Shown here: positions 55,908-64,000 of the stretch, piece by piece
Layout of the letters: every line of letters starts with the position of its first letter
How positions within the stretch are numbered: the stretch's first letter is position 1
NCBI RefSeq assembly: GCF_963675165.1
Contig: NC_087391.1
Coordinates: forward strand, 3,336,646-3,400,645
DNA length: 64,000 nt
Direction: 5' to 3'
Source of the DNA: Halichondria panicea
Taxonomy: Eukaryota; Porifera; Demospongiae; Suberitida; Halichondriidae
Position numbers and translations under genes: made by a program
The notes under the pieces: generated by a model
Told to the model about the DNA's origin: nothing
Seen by the model: only the letters and a program-made list of their open reading frames with translations
Databases searched by the model: none

Positions 55908-57348
55908 CAGGTTTTAACACTGGGACCACAGGTGCAGCCCAGTTAGAGAACTTCACTGGTTCAATGATTCCGTTTGCTTCTAATCGCTTGAGTTCATTTT
56001 CCACCTTCTCACGTAAGGCGTACGGAACCTTTCTTGCCTTGCAGAATGTAGGAGTTGCATCTTGCTCCACTTGTAACTTTGCTTCAATGTGGGCAGCTTT
56101 TCCTAGCTCTGGACTGAATACACCTTTGTGTTTACTGAGGGTTTCCTCAACAGATGGCGGGTACTGGGGTGTGTAATGGATAGCAGCCAATTCCTTCCAA
56201 TTCAATTGGAGACGCTTAAGCCAATCTCTACCCAATAGGCTAGGTCCAGAACCTTCTACTACTAGCACTGACAGAGCAGCTCGTTGTGCCTCGTACCTCA
56301 CATGTACTTTTAGTGTTCCTAGCACAACCAGCTGTTGTCCGGAGTACGTACGTAGTCGTATCGTCGTAGGTTTCAATGCGACTTTTCGGAGTTGTTGAGA
56401 CGTTTTGTTCTTCTGAAGTTGTCGAAATGTTTCGTTGCTGATCAGCGACATCGCTGCACCAGTATCCACTTCCATTTCCATAGGAACCTTATTCAGTGAC
56501 ACATGTACCACATATGGTGGTTGGTGGTGGTTCCTTTCTTCCACATGATTGATCAGATTTACACTGTCATCAGACTCGTAGCTGTGCTCCATGTGATGAG
56601 TAGGTTTCTTTCCTTTTTCTTGTTTTGCCTTAGCTCGGCATACCCTTGCAATGTGGCCAGGTTTCTTACAGTAGTGACATTCCGCTTCCTTAAACTTGCA
56701 CACTGCTGGCTGATGTTTACCACCACAGCGATAACAGTCTCTTGGCTGATCCTGCGGGGGTGTTTTGCTTGATTTCTGGTGTTTCTGTTTCCTTGACATA
56801 TACAAGACTTCACTTGTGTCGTGTCTTCGAAGGCTCTTCGTGGTCTTCTCTGCAGACTCAGATGCTTGCACTATTTCAAGTGCTCGCTTGTACGTCAGGT
56901 CAGCTTCTGTCAATAGCCTCTTCCTGTCCGTCTCTTTCCGCAATCCCACCACGATCTGATCTCGAAGTTCTTCTGTCAGTCTGTCTCCCGCAAATCCACA
57001 GTGGATTGCTAGTTTCCTCAACGCTGCATCGAACTCAGCCATACTTTCTCCTTCCTTCTGGACTCTGGTACGAAACTGAAAGCGTTCGGCGATCACTATC
57101 CGTGGAGGTTCATAGTGTCTTTGCAGTAGGGCCGTGAGCTCAGCCAATGTCTTGGTACTAGGCTTTGTGGGTGACAACAAGTCGCTCAGTCTAGCATATG
57201 TCGACGCTCCAATGGACGATAGTAGAGTTGCTACTTTCAAGTCGTCCTGTATTCTTTGAGCTGTGAAGTACAGATCCACCCTCTCCAAGTATTGTGTGAT
57301 GGAATCAGTAGCTGCATTGAACTCTTGCAAGCTACCTCGAGTTGCCAT
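55864..57348 (-). CDS. Gypsy gag-protease with RT start, 494 aa
   Basis: Starts ATG about 30 bp after the 5' LTR, beside the primer site. Gag capsid-like region is residues 1-180 (retrotransposon gag pattern with RFQFRTRVQKEGESMAEFDA). Two zinc knuckles follow near residues 205-240: CYRCGGKHQPAVC and CHYCKKPGHIARVC. Protease has MEMEVDTGAAMSLIS near residue 295 (DTG active site) and LLGRDWLKRL. RT begins with KVPYALREKVENELKRLEAN and NWAAPVVPVLKPDG near residue 470. The final residues read into unrelated frame because RT sequence is deleted. The gag and protease are intact as read. Confidence 0.88.
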   Translation of the reverse strand: MATRGSLQEFNAATDSITQYLERVDLYFTAQRIQDDLKVATLLSSIGASTYARLSDLLSPTKPSTKTLAELTALLQRHYEPPRIVIAERFQFRTRVQKEGESMAEFDAALRKLAIHCGFAGDRLTEELRDQIVVGLRKETDRKRLLTEADLTYKRALEIVQASESAEKTTKSLRRHDTSEVLYMSRKQKHQKSSKTPPQDQPRDCYRCGGKHQPAVCKFKEAECHYCKKPGHIARVCRAKAKQEKGKKPTHHMEHSYESDDSVNLINHVEERNHHQPPYVVHVSLNKVPMEMEVDTGAAMSLISNETFRQLQKNKTSQQLRKVALKPTTIRLRTYSGQQLVVLGTLKVHVRYEAQRAALSVLVVEGSGPSLLGRDWLKRLQLNWKELAAIHYTPQYPPSVEETLSKHKGVFSPELGKAAHIEAKLQVEQDATPTFCKARKVPYALREKVENELKRLEANGIIEPVKFSNWAAPVVPVLKPDGFDDQHPQGFVSV

Positions 57349-57376
57349 TGGTACAGTTTTATCCTCGTTGCCAATT

Positions 57377-57664
57377 TGTTATATCTTTGACAGCCTAGCG
57401 ATACTCTAGATCAGCCTTATAGATATATTGTTACTCTGCACTATGTCTAGGGACAGGGGTTCACCTAGCATCTGAGTCTGATAATGACAACTGAACACTG
57501 TGCACAAACACTGACTTAAATACACACAGAAACAAAACCAGTTTAACTAGAACTAAACAGGTCAGACAGGAAACCATACCTAATAATATGCATACAGAGA
57601 CTACCACTAAAACCCACAAATATGTACTACTAATAATAAGGTTAAGTCTAAAGAGTTACCAACA
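57377..57664 (-). repeat. Gypsy 5' LTR (right, 288 bp)
   Basis: Runs TGTTATATCTTTGACAGCCT to GTTACCAACA on the plus strand, followed directly by AAGAG. Transcription of the element would start here on the minus strand. Confidence 0.92.
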
Positions 57665-57669
57665 AAGAG

Positions 57670-58080
57670 AAAGTGGGAAATTTAATTGCAAGTGTTAAGT
57701 AAGCCGTTGTTGTCTTCCTCAAGAGGAAGTGGACTGTCTGTACGAAAAGATGTATCCTGAACTGTCACAACGTTTGAAGGATGGAATAATCTATGTACCT
57801 TCTATTATCAAGAAGTTTTAAGAATTGATAACCACAATGCCAAAAATTCTTTTGTGATTGCAGAACCCCCGTTTAACTTTACAACCGCATTGAAGTCCAG
57901 AATGAAAGTAAACCTCACTTATTCGCTTATGTGCACTGGCCTATGGTGCACCCTGAAAGTAGGAAAACCTGTAGAAGTATGGTGCAACGATTTATACGAA
58001 CCCACTAGTACTTTTACCTGTAGAAAGTATTCGCAACAGAGCAATTTTTGCAGTTGATAGTTTCAATAATCCCTGTTTTA
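57670..58080 (+). pseudogene. Tnp2-type transposase, copy C, 3' part
   Basis: After the second AAGAG duplication, a plus-strand frame (57854-58057) reads FNFTTALKSRMKVNLTYSLM, then GKPVEVWCNDLYEPTSTF and, in a shifted frame, ERIRNRAIFAVDSF. This corresponds to the C-terminal KPVSIWYHDLYDCCSF block of copy A, showing that the Gypsy element landed inside this transposase gene. Confidence 0.7.
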
Positions 58081-58163
58081 GAATAGTAGTATCTGTTTGC
58101 GTACAGGTTATCACGTACAACTGTGTGTGTGTGTGTTTGTGCATGCATGATGAAAATTGGCAA

Positions 58164-59472
58164 TTAACCCTTTCCCCGTTTTAATTAAAACAAGAAAATA
58201 CAGAATAAATAACAATTTTCTTTAAAAATTCATATATCATGAACCATCGTGACAGGGCCTAGGAAAACAACCCTTATGGAGCAAACTAATAATGTTCAGT
58301 ACACTACAAAGTAAAATATTTAGAGCTATTTTAGGATTTTGGTTTTCTTTCATAAGAAGTAACTTCAATATCTCCTCTAACTAAAAAAAAAAATTTTTTA
58401 TCCGAAAATTTTTTTGTATAGCTGTTACAAGGCAGCCATTGAATTTTTTCATGCTGTTCTTGTATACGGATAGAACTTCGAACATTAGTTTCTCAAAACG
58501 GTAGGTCAATACTGTCCCCCTTTCACCCGAAAATATTTTGGGGTAGGAAGGTGCGAAGTGAGTGATATTGTAATCAATTTGAAGCTTAAGCACTGCTTTA
58601 TTTAATTAAGCAATAAAATACAATTAATTAGTTTGTTTTCCTAGGCCCTGTCATTTTTACATTGAAATGACTTGTAACTATTTCCTACAGGTAGCGCAGA
58701 CCCCAGAGGTATCTTGACACCATCTTCGTTACCTAGCAACTGACCACCCCCACTAATTAGCAATTGTTTACAAACATTCACAATTATGTACACAAATAAT
58801 ATTGTATGAGGGCACAGAGTGGCTAAAGACACTAAATAAGTGTTCTCAATGTTCTCACGGTGACATGGTTCAATCAAGATCTGCATAAAGTTCTCTGTGA
58901 GGTCGTACCAGCAGACGCCCTTTTCCCGGGAAATGTTTTCTTCACCTACACACAGGTTTACAAGTTCAATGGTGGCTCATGATGTCCACTGCTGTACTAA
59001 CTAGCCTAAATACAGTTATACTGAAGCCTACAAGACTACATATGCTACTCTAGACTTTCCAGATCCAAGAAGTTTATCAATCCCAAGAGCTTCTTCCTCA
59101 GGCCTTCAGGCTCGATATTCTTTAGCTTGAGGTAGCTTCTTATCTAGCTATGATCCCAGTCACTATCCTCTCACTCTCACTCAATAAGGCCATAAGCATT
59201 GATATTCTCACTGTGTAGCTGCTCTAGAACCTCACTGAGGTTGTACTACAAAGATCTTGAAACATTATCAAACGGTCACTTTTCTTTCGACATTATTGTA
59301 CCAAGCGTACCTCGAGGCAGCATATTAAAGATACCATGTGAAAGAGCAGCTCAATGCACATGTGCTGGTACCTACAGGGTGTGCATAGCTCCAACACAGC
59401 GTACACAGCAAATTTTTGAAAATTACCACTAGAGTGGCCGTCATATGACGGCTTCAACGGGGAAAGGGTTAA
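58164..59472. mobile_element. piggyBac-type MITE, second family, copy Q2
   Basis: TTAA at 58164-58167 and 59469-59472; ends CCCTTTCCCCGTTTTAATTA and, reverse-complemented, CCCTTTCCCCGTTGAAGCCG. It aligns with Q1 (37103-38004) along its length once the insertion at 58250-58653 is left out (897 versus 894 bp). There is no transposase. Confidence 0.83.
58250..58653. mobile_element. 404-bp MITE nested in Q2
   Basis: Perfect inverted ends TGACAGGGCCTAGGAAAACA. Absent from the sister copy Q1, which proves insertion. The target-site duplication is not clear: CG at the left and TTTTT at the right remain beyond the ends. AT-rich and non-coding; the superfamily is not identified. Confidence 0.78.
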
Positions 59473-59703
59473 TAATGAAGGTTATTTTCAAAATTCCTTT
59501 TGACAGAGATATAATCTTAACTAAACTTCAATGATTTAACACGTTTCATGCACATTCCAAAACGTCATTGGAATTATCAGGTTTCTAACTCCGAAACAAA
59601 ACAGGAAACCTGATTTACACGTTTCCTTAGACATTTCAGGTCACAAAATGCAAAGGAAATACATCTTTTTTTCTTGTGCATGCTGCATTTAAATGAGCAT
59701 TCC

Positions 59704-59908
59704 TGATCAGTGTATTAAAGCGGCCATTCTAGAATGTCTGTGTTTTTTGCCAAAAAGTCAGGAAATTAGGGAGTGCTTGCATTTACCAATTTCTGGATTC
59801 TTAAATCTTTAAATTTCCATTAATGCGAGTTTCCAGAACTCAACGTTTCCTGGTATTTTGAAAACACGAGGGGGAGAAATTTTAACATTACAACCCCTGT
59901 GGCAGTTA
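59704..59908 (+). repeat. Left terminal inverted repeat of the two-gene element
   Basis: Starts TGATCAGTGTATTAAAGCGG and contains the palindrome CATTCTAGAATG. Reading inward it matches the reverse complement of 63307-63510 with only a few substitutions and a 2-bp indel. Confidence 0.9.
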
Positions 59909-60237
59909 TAAGTTTGTGCAATAGGTGAATAATTGTATACCAGTCATATCTCCTGTTTGGAACATTTCTAAGATAATGTGCTGATACCATTGTGTATATT
60001 TCCATAGCAACATAGGGTGGTGGGTTTGTGGTAGAACAGCAAAAAAAATTGGTAATCAGTTATAGGGAGAGAAAAGACCATGCAACGGTTTCCAGCCAGG
60101 TCTGGGACTTTGTCACAATGTCTATAAGAGTTTGGCTATCTTATAATTATGCAAGGTTCAATCTTGCTTACATATCTACACATCCCCCGCAGTGCTCAAA
60201 ATTGTTAGCCCGTTTCAGTTGAAAGGCTGTGAAGTTC

Positions 60238-60285
60238 ACATAATAATAATAATAACAAGAATAAGAATAAGAATAAGAATAAATG
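60238..60285. repeat. (ATA)n and (GAATAA)n microsatellite
   Basis: ATAATAATAATAATAA followed by AAGAATAAGAATAAGAAT, just beyond the stop of the RING-like gene. Confidence 0.85.
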
Positions 60286-60356
60286 CATGAAACAAGAGTA
60301 TACATATACTCTTGATGAAAACACAACAGGGATACAAGTTCACCAATAAATGTTCA

Positions 60357-61647
60357 TTAGTCAGAGCTTGACAATGGAGAAGGCGTATGCTTTCGAAGAA
60401 ATTCTTGGAAGCTTCTTACAAGGGGTAACTTTGGGCAGTCCTTGAGAGTCAAAGAGGCACGACAATGTGGGCAGGTTGACTGGGCCTCCAGCCATTGTGC
60501 CACACACACCTCACACCCCAAAATAACAACAGGGAGACACCACAGCTGGGAATGATGTCTGAGACTTGCATACGAGGCATTCGAATACAGTTTTATCCAT
60601 AGTGCCTAGGGAAGATGGTGCCAATGGTAGAGACATTTTTTTTGCTCTGTGCTGTGGGGCAAAATCAAAATCACTATCAGAGCTCGAGTCCAAGGAAATA
60701 ACCCTTCCTTTCTTTACTTCAGATTTTCTAACGGCTCGAATACGTTTGGAGGTTTTCCAAAACCTTGATCCTGGATAGAGAAAGTAAGCACTAGTAATGG
60801 CATAATCAGTAACTGCTGAATTAACAAGTTATTAAAGAGTCAGCACAATGAATACATCGAGCTTCTTACCTCGAGTAGTAGAAGTATTCGGTATCTTCAG
60901 GTAGTCTATGTCCATAAGTACGCATTCTTCACCATTGAATAGCTCGTCACTAACCATCTTCGACACATTTGGAACGCTGGCAATTTCCTCAGAAAGGTCG
61001 ATGGGGACATTGCTCACTTTCTTCCATTGTTTATCAGCTTCATTCCATTTGCACACCTCAATATACTTTCTCCATTCGGGACGGCTGCTAGAACTTGAAG
61101 ACATTGTGGAAGGGCCTGCACCATCAACACTCGGTTCAGCTCGAGCTCGAACTCCAGGTGGCTTCTGTCCTGAGGCAGAGCTTGCACCTAGCAAGGCTGA
61201 CGTGAACTTTGGACTCCATTTTGGCGGTCGTCCTCTTTTTCGTGATGTTGCTTGTGATGTTGCTTGTGAAGGAGGCTGGTAAGAGAAAGAGGCTACTTGC
61301 TGGTCTTGAGGCAAACCATCTGCCTTGAGCGAATCCCCGTTCACAACCCACTTTGATAGGTCATCTACATCAAGAAACTTTCCCTCATGGTCTGGTGTTT
61401 CCACAAACCCATCGTCAGAAATCAAAATAATGGAATCGGGGAACAGTCCAAACACTTTACCAATAACTTGAGTAGTTAGCTGTGATGGTTTGAGCTTCAC
61501 GGTTTTGCCATCTTTCTCTATGGTATACAGGCTGTAGTTGTACAAGTTGCTTACACTCGAACTCATGTTCCTAGGCCCTTCTTTCACGGTATCAGCGCAG
61601 CATAGAGCTAAATAGAGAGGACACTTGCAATTTTGTGCCCAGGCCAT
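60357..61647 (-). CDS. RING-like finger protein of the TIR element
   Basis: Two exons: 60870-61647 and 60357-60770, joined in frame by a 99-bp GTAAGA-CAG intron. The start could also be the Met at 61566 (MSSSVSNLYNYSLY). The N-terminal 100 residues (YSLYTIEKDGKTVKLKPSQL, LFPDSIILISDDGFVETPD) form an unrecognised domain. Next come a basic GRPPK AT-hook-like motif (SRKRGRPPKWSP), a Ser-rich linker and, in exon 2, an acidic Ser patch. The C-terminus has ECLVCKSQTSFPAVVSPCC, then GCEVCVAQWLEAQSTCPHCR, a Cys-rich RING/U-box-like finger. A one-base frameshift near 60517 separates the two halves of the finger, so this copy is damaged or mis-assembled. RING proteins are commonly ubiquitin ligases; that role here is inference. 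Confidence 0.7.
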
Positions 61648-61767
61648 GTGCTTTTGACCGTATGTTGATCTACATGTAGATTTATCTATTTAAAAAGCAA
61701 TCGCAAAATATTTATTAGGCTAGGGTGCGGCTAATTCGAATCCAGGCGTGTATCGAGGCTAAGAAGG

Positions 61768-63241
61768 ATGGATGTGGATGAAGTGTTTGAAATGGTTACA
61801 AGTGGTATGACCCACGAAGATATAAGTAATACACTCAAGACCCGCTTTCCAGGAATAAGAGGCTTCTCTGCAAGAAGTGTTCGGCGATTCTGCTCTGAAA
61901 ATGGCATTCATAAACCAGATTCTGCTCAAGTAGATGCTGTAGTCGAATGTGCTGTTACTGAAGTAAGCTAAACGTAGTATAGGGCTTAATACTAAGAATA
62001 TTACCGTAGCACCGGAGAATACAGTCCATGTGCGTAATTAGCTAAGTACCACAAAAAACATTTCTAAATTAATTATGACTTGCAGGTTGGACATGTGTAT
62101 GGCCGGAGAATGTTAAAGGGTGTGCTTGAGTCTAAAGGTATTAAGGTATCTGAGAAAAGAGTTTCAGAGTCCTTACAGAGAGTGGCCCCTTTGCAATATG
62201 ATCAGCAGCGGAATGACACCTTAGACCGTACTAATCCACTGCAATACTCGGCTCTCCACTTTGGGCATAAACTTCATATTGACCAAAATGAAAAGATCAC
62301 AATGTTTGGTGCTACCCACATAGTTGCAAGGGATGGATATTCAGGCAAGATAATTGCTTACTGTACAATGCCAGTCAAGAACAATTTGGCTATATACGAC
62401 AGTATTTTGAGGTATTGTTCAACTCATTGAATAATAGTTACATCAGTAACACGTATAATTTCCATATCAGGTCATCTACTAAAACGTATGGTCTTTGGAA
62501 GCAAATTCGAGTCGACCATGGAAGAGAATTTTATCTTCTTTTGTATGTACAAGAAGCACTTCGTTGTCGTGTTGGCCCTCGGGATATTCTTCCTTACGTT
62601 CAATCTCCTTCAACAGAAGTAAGGGTACTGATATTGCTTACATGCATTAACTTTTCTCTCTACAGAACCACACTGTTGAACGCATTTGGGTTGAAGTAAA
62701 TTCTCGTATTAACTACCCCCTAAAGCGACACTTGATATCAATGGAAGCTACTAATCTGATTAACATGAGTGATGAAACTACAAAATTTTGTGTTTCGTTT
62801 GTTACGTGCAATGTTGCTTATCATGGATTATCATTGTTTGTTGCAGCTTGGAATCATCATTCTATACCAGGTAAATGTAATGACATTATTATTGATGACA
62901 CATGCGCTATTATAATATGTGATACAGGTCGAGGAGTACCCAATCATTTGCAGGTGCAGCGTTATGAAACTATACCCATTCCAGATGGGGAAGTACCGGG
63001 TACTGATGAAGCTGCAGATGCATACCGTTCTCAAGGTGGTCAGCTAAGAGAGTTTGGACTTTTTGGTTGCGATCCACTCAAGGATCGACAGGATCTAATT
63101 ATGAAAAGGGAGCAATATTTCCTCTCTCGCTGTCGTTTTGGGGACATCTTTAGTAATGTGGTATCAGGAAATGGACAAGCATATTCATATGCAATTGCTG
63201 AGTTCATTAGAATAACGAACTCTCTAGAAGCTTATCTATAG
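61768..63241 (+). CDS. Integrase-like DDE transposase, five exons, 392 aa
   Basis: Exons 61768-61962, 62086-62411, 62471-62618, 62666-62870 and 62937-63241 total 1179 nt and read through without a stop; introns are 123, 59, 47 and 66 bp with GT-AG ends. N-terminal helix-turn-helix-like region: MTHEDISNTLKTRFPGIRGF, SARSVRRFCSENGIHK. Then VGHVYGRRMLKGVLESKGIK (IS3-OrfB-like). Core: HKLHIDQNEK (first Asp), GYSGKIIAYCTMPVKNN, WKQIRVDHGREF (second Asp), STENHTVERIWVEVNSRINY (Glu). C-terminal RGVPNHLQVQRYETIPIPDG. Uncharacterised proteins of this kind occur in corals, fish and other animals. It is bounded by the TIRs and is the best candidate for an intact transposase in the window. Confidence 0.88.
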
Positions 63242-63306
63242 TCTAAGAGCCATTTTACTTGCTCATAATCATTATAGAGTGTTTAACATTAACTGAGTAC
63301 TACAAG

Positions 63307-63510
63307 TTAACTGCCAGGGGTTGTAATATTAAAATATCTCCCCCTCGTGTTTTCAAAATACCAGGAAACGTTGGGTTCTGGAAACTCGCATTAATGGAAA
63401 TTTAAAGATTTAAGAATCCAGAAATTGGTAAATGCAAGCACTCCCTAATTTCCTGACTTTTTGGCAAAAAACACAGACATTCTAGAATGGCCGCTTTAAT
63501 ACACTGATCA
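63307..63510 (-). repeat. Right terminal inverted repeat of the two-gene element
   Basis: Reverse-complement partner of 59704-59908. The transposase stop codon lies only about 66 bp inside it. Confidence 0.9.
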
Positions 63511-63667
63511 TTCCTGGTGGGGTTCATATTTAATACCCTGATATTACAATATTGCTGACCACACCATTATGTAATTTTCGACAATCATTACCTACTTAGC
63601 TCAAAAAAGTCTGCTTGCTTACGGCCTCGAGTAGTGGGGTTTTGGGGTTTAACTATAAACAAATTTA

Positions 63668-63846
63668 GTACCATATATATTATAGCGGGTAATTTTCTTG
63701 GGGTGAAATATTCGTTATTTTCGTGGGCAAGCTGACCTCCACGAAACTTTAACGTAGGCATGGCTTACCAGTGCAAGCAACGAAATTTTTACTCCACCGT
63801 TTTTCGAGGAGTTGAACGAATTTTTACCCCACAAAAATTACGGTAA
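63668..63846. mobile_element. MITE family B, copy 2
   Basis: Left end TATAGCGGGTAATTTTCTTG, internal TTCGTGG/CCACGAA motifs, right end TTTACCCCACAAAAATTACG. Same plan as 21945-22160. Non-coding. Beyond it to 64000 I see nothing recognisable. Confidence 0.6.
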
Positions 63847-64000
63847 TACTGTTCCATAACATAATTATATAGGTGTCATAGCTGTCATCATTTTCACAAG
63901 TAGTATCTGCTTGTGCCTGCTGAAGAGTTGGCCAATTCTTCGATTCCTGTGTATTCCTGTGTCTAAAAACTGTTCCCATTCAAACCACTGACGCCACTTG

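Larger units (their letters stand above)
52553..57669 (-). mobile_element. Ty3/Gypsy LTR retrotransposon, complete ends
   Basis: AAGAG target duplications (52553-52557 and 57665-57669) flank two LTRs on a 5.1-kb element in minus orientation. Next to the 3' LTR is a polypurine tract (AGAGGGGAGGAGA on the minus strand, about 52855-52868). Next to the 5' LTR is a TGGCAACGAGGAT stretch usable as primer binding site (57360-57374). Order gag-protease-RT-RNase H-integrase. LTRs differ by two substitutions plus an indel near one end, so the insertion is recent. Yet the RT has a deletion and a 67-bp tandem duplication. MITE A copy 2 is inserted between the integrase stop and the polypurine tract. Confidence 0.93.
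59704..63510. mobile_element. Two-gene TIR transposon (integrase plus RING-like protein)
   Basis: Inverted repeats at 59704-59908 and 63307-63510 (about 204 bp, nearly identical, outer end TGATCAGTGTATTAAAGCGG) enclose 3.8 kb. TTCC lies immediately outside both ends, an apparent 4-bp target duplication (5 bp, ATTCC, if one base is shared). Inside are a plus-strand five-exon integrase-like gene and a minus-strand two-exon gene with a RING-like finger, starting 121 bp apart and divergent. A retroviral-integrase-like DDE enzyme with a 4-6 bp duplication fits the Ginger and IS3EU-type cut-and-paste elements. A separate RING partner gene is not something I know to be described for them. Confidence 0.82.

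Noticed and set aside
53727..57137. Plus-strand frames over the Gypsy element
   Set aside because: All lie opposite recognisable gag-pol coding sequence and show no motifs of their own.
59704..63510. Maverick/Polinton or Helitron origin for the terminal element
   Set aside because: There is no polymerase B, ATPase, capsid or Rep gene; it is only 3.8 kb with a short target duplication.

Overview
This window looks like a piece of a eukaryotic, probably early-branching animal genome; a demosponge is my best guess. The evidence is spliced genes with very short GT-AG introns (47 to 123 bp), a metazoan-type AP-3 delta adaptin exon, and transposon families known from sponges, corals and other invertebrates. 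It is AT-rich, has no operons, and almost all recognisable coding sequence is transposon-derived. The organism call is inference; no host gene here is diagnostic.

Layout. 1-3.3 kb: repeats and a 707-bp MITE. 3.3-9.6 kb: a decayed Helentron on the minus strand (DUF6570-like region, OTU protease, HUH Rep, PIF1 helicase, endonuclease). 10.4-11.5 kb: a broken MULE transposase. 12-16 kb: Gypsy and Copia integrase debris and a piggyBac-type MITE. 16.3-19.6 kb: an unknown terminal exon, a YqaJ nuclease fragment and a DDE transposase fragment. 21-25.5 kb: two more piggyBac pieces. 25.9-28.7 kb: a decayed Gypsy element. 29-34 kb: fragments (transposon accessory gene, hAT, kinase-like pseudogene, Tnp2, integrase). 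35-38 kb: a hairpin MITE, an AP-3 delta exon and a second piggyBac MITE family. 42-58 kb: two transposons in which a Tnp2-type transposase gene sits head-to-head with a spliced accessory gene, a third Tnp2 copy split by a young 5.1-kb Gypsy element, and a small novel three-exon gene between them. 58-59.5 kb: a piggyBac MITE carrying a nested MITE. 59.7-63.5 kb: a nearly intact transposon with about 204-bp terminal inverted repeats.

The strongest candidate for an undescribed system is the 59704-63510 element. Its inverted repeats enclose a divergent pair: an intact five-exon integrase-like DDE gene on the plus strand and a two-exon gene ending in a RING-like finger on the minus strand, with an apparent TTCC target-site duplication. 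The second is the recurring head-to-head pairing of Tnp2 transposase with an accessory protein carrying an MSSEES and a PW/LPxRS motif.

The third is a property of the sequence itself. Exact, mostly two-copy tandem duplications of about 7-18 bp (sometimes near 70 bp) occur throughout and often break reading frames. Homologous copies in this window lack some of them, so they are either assembly errors or an unusual mutational process.
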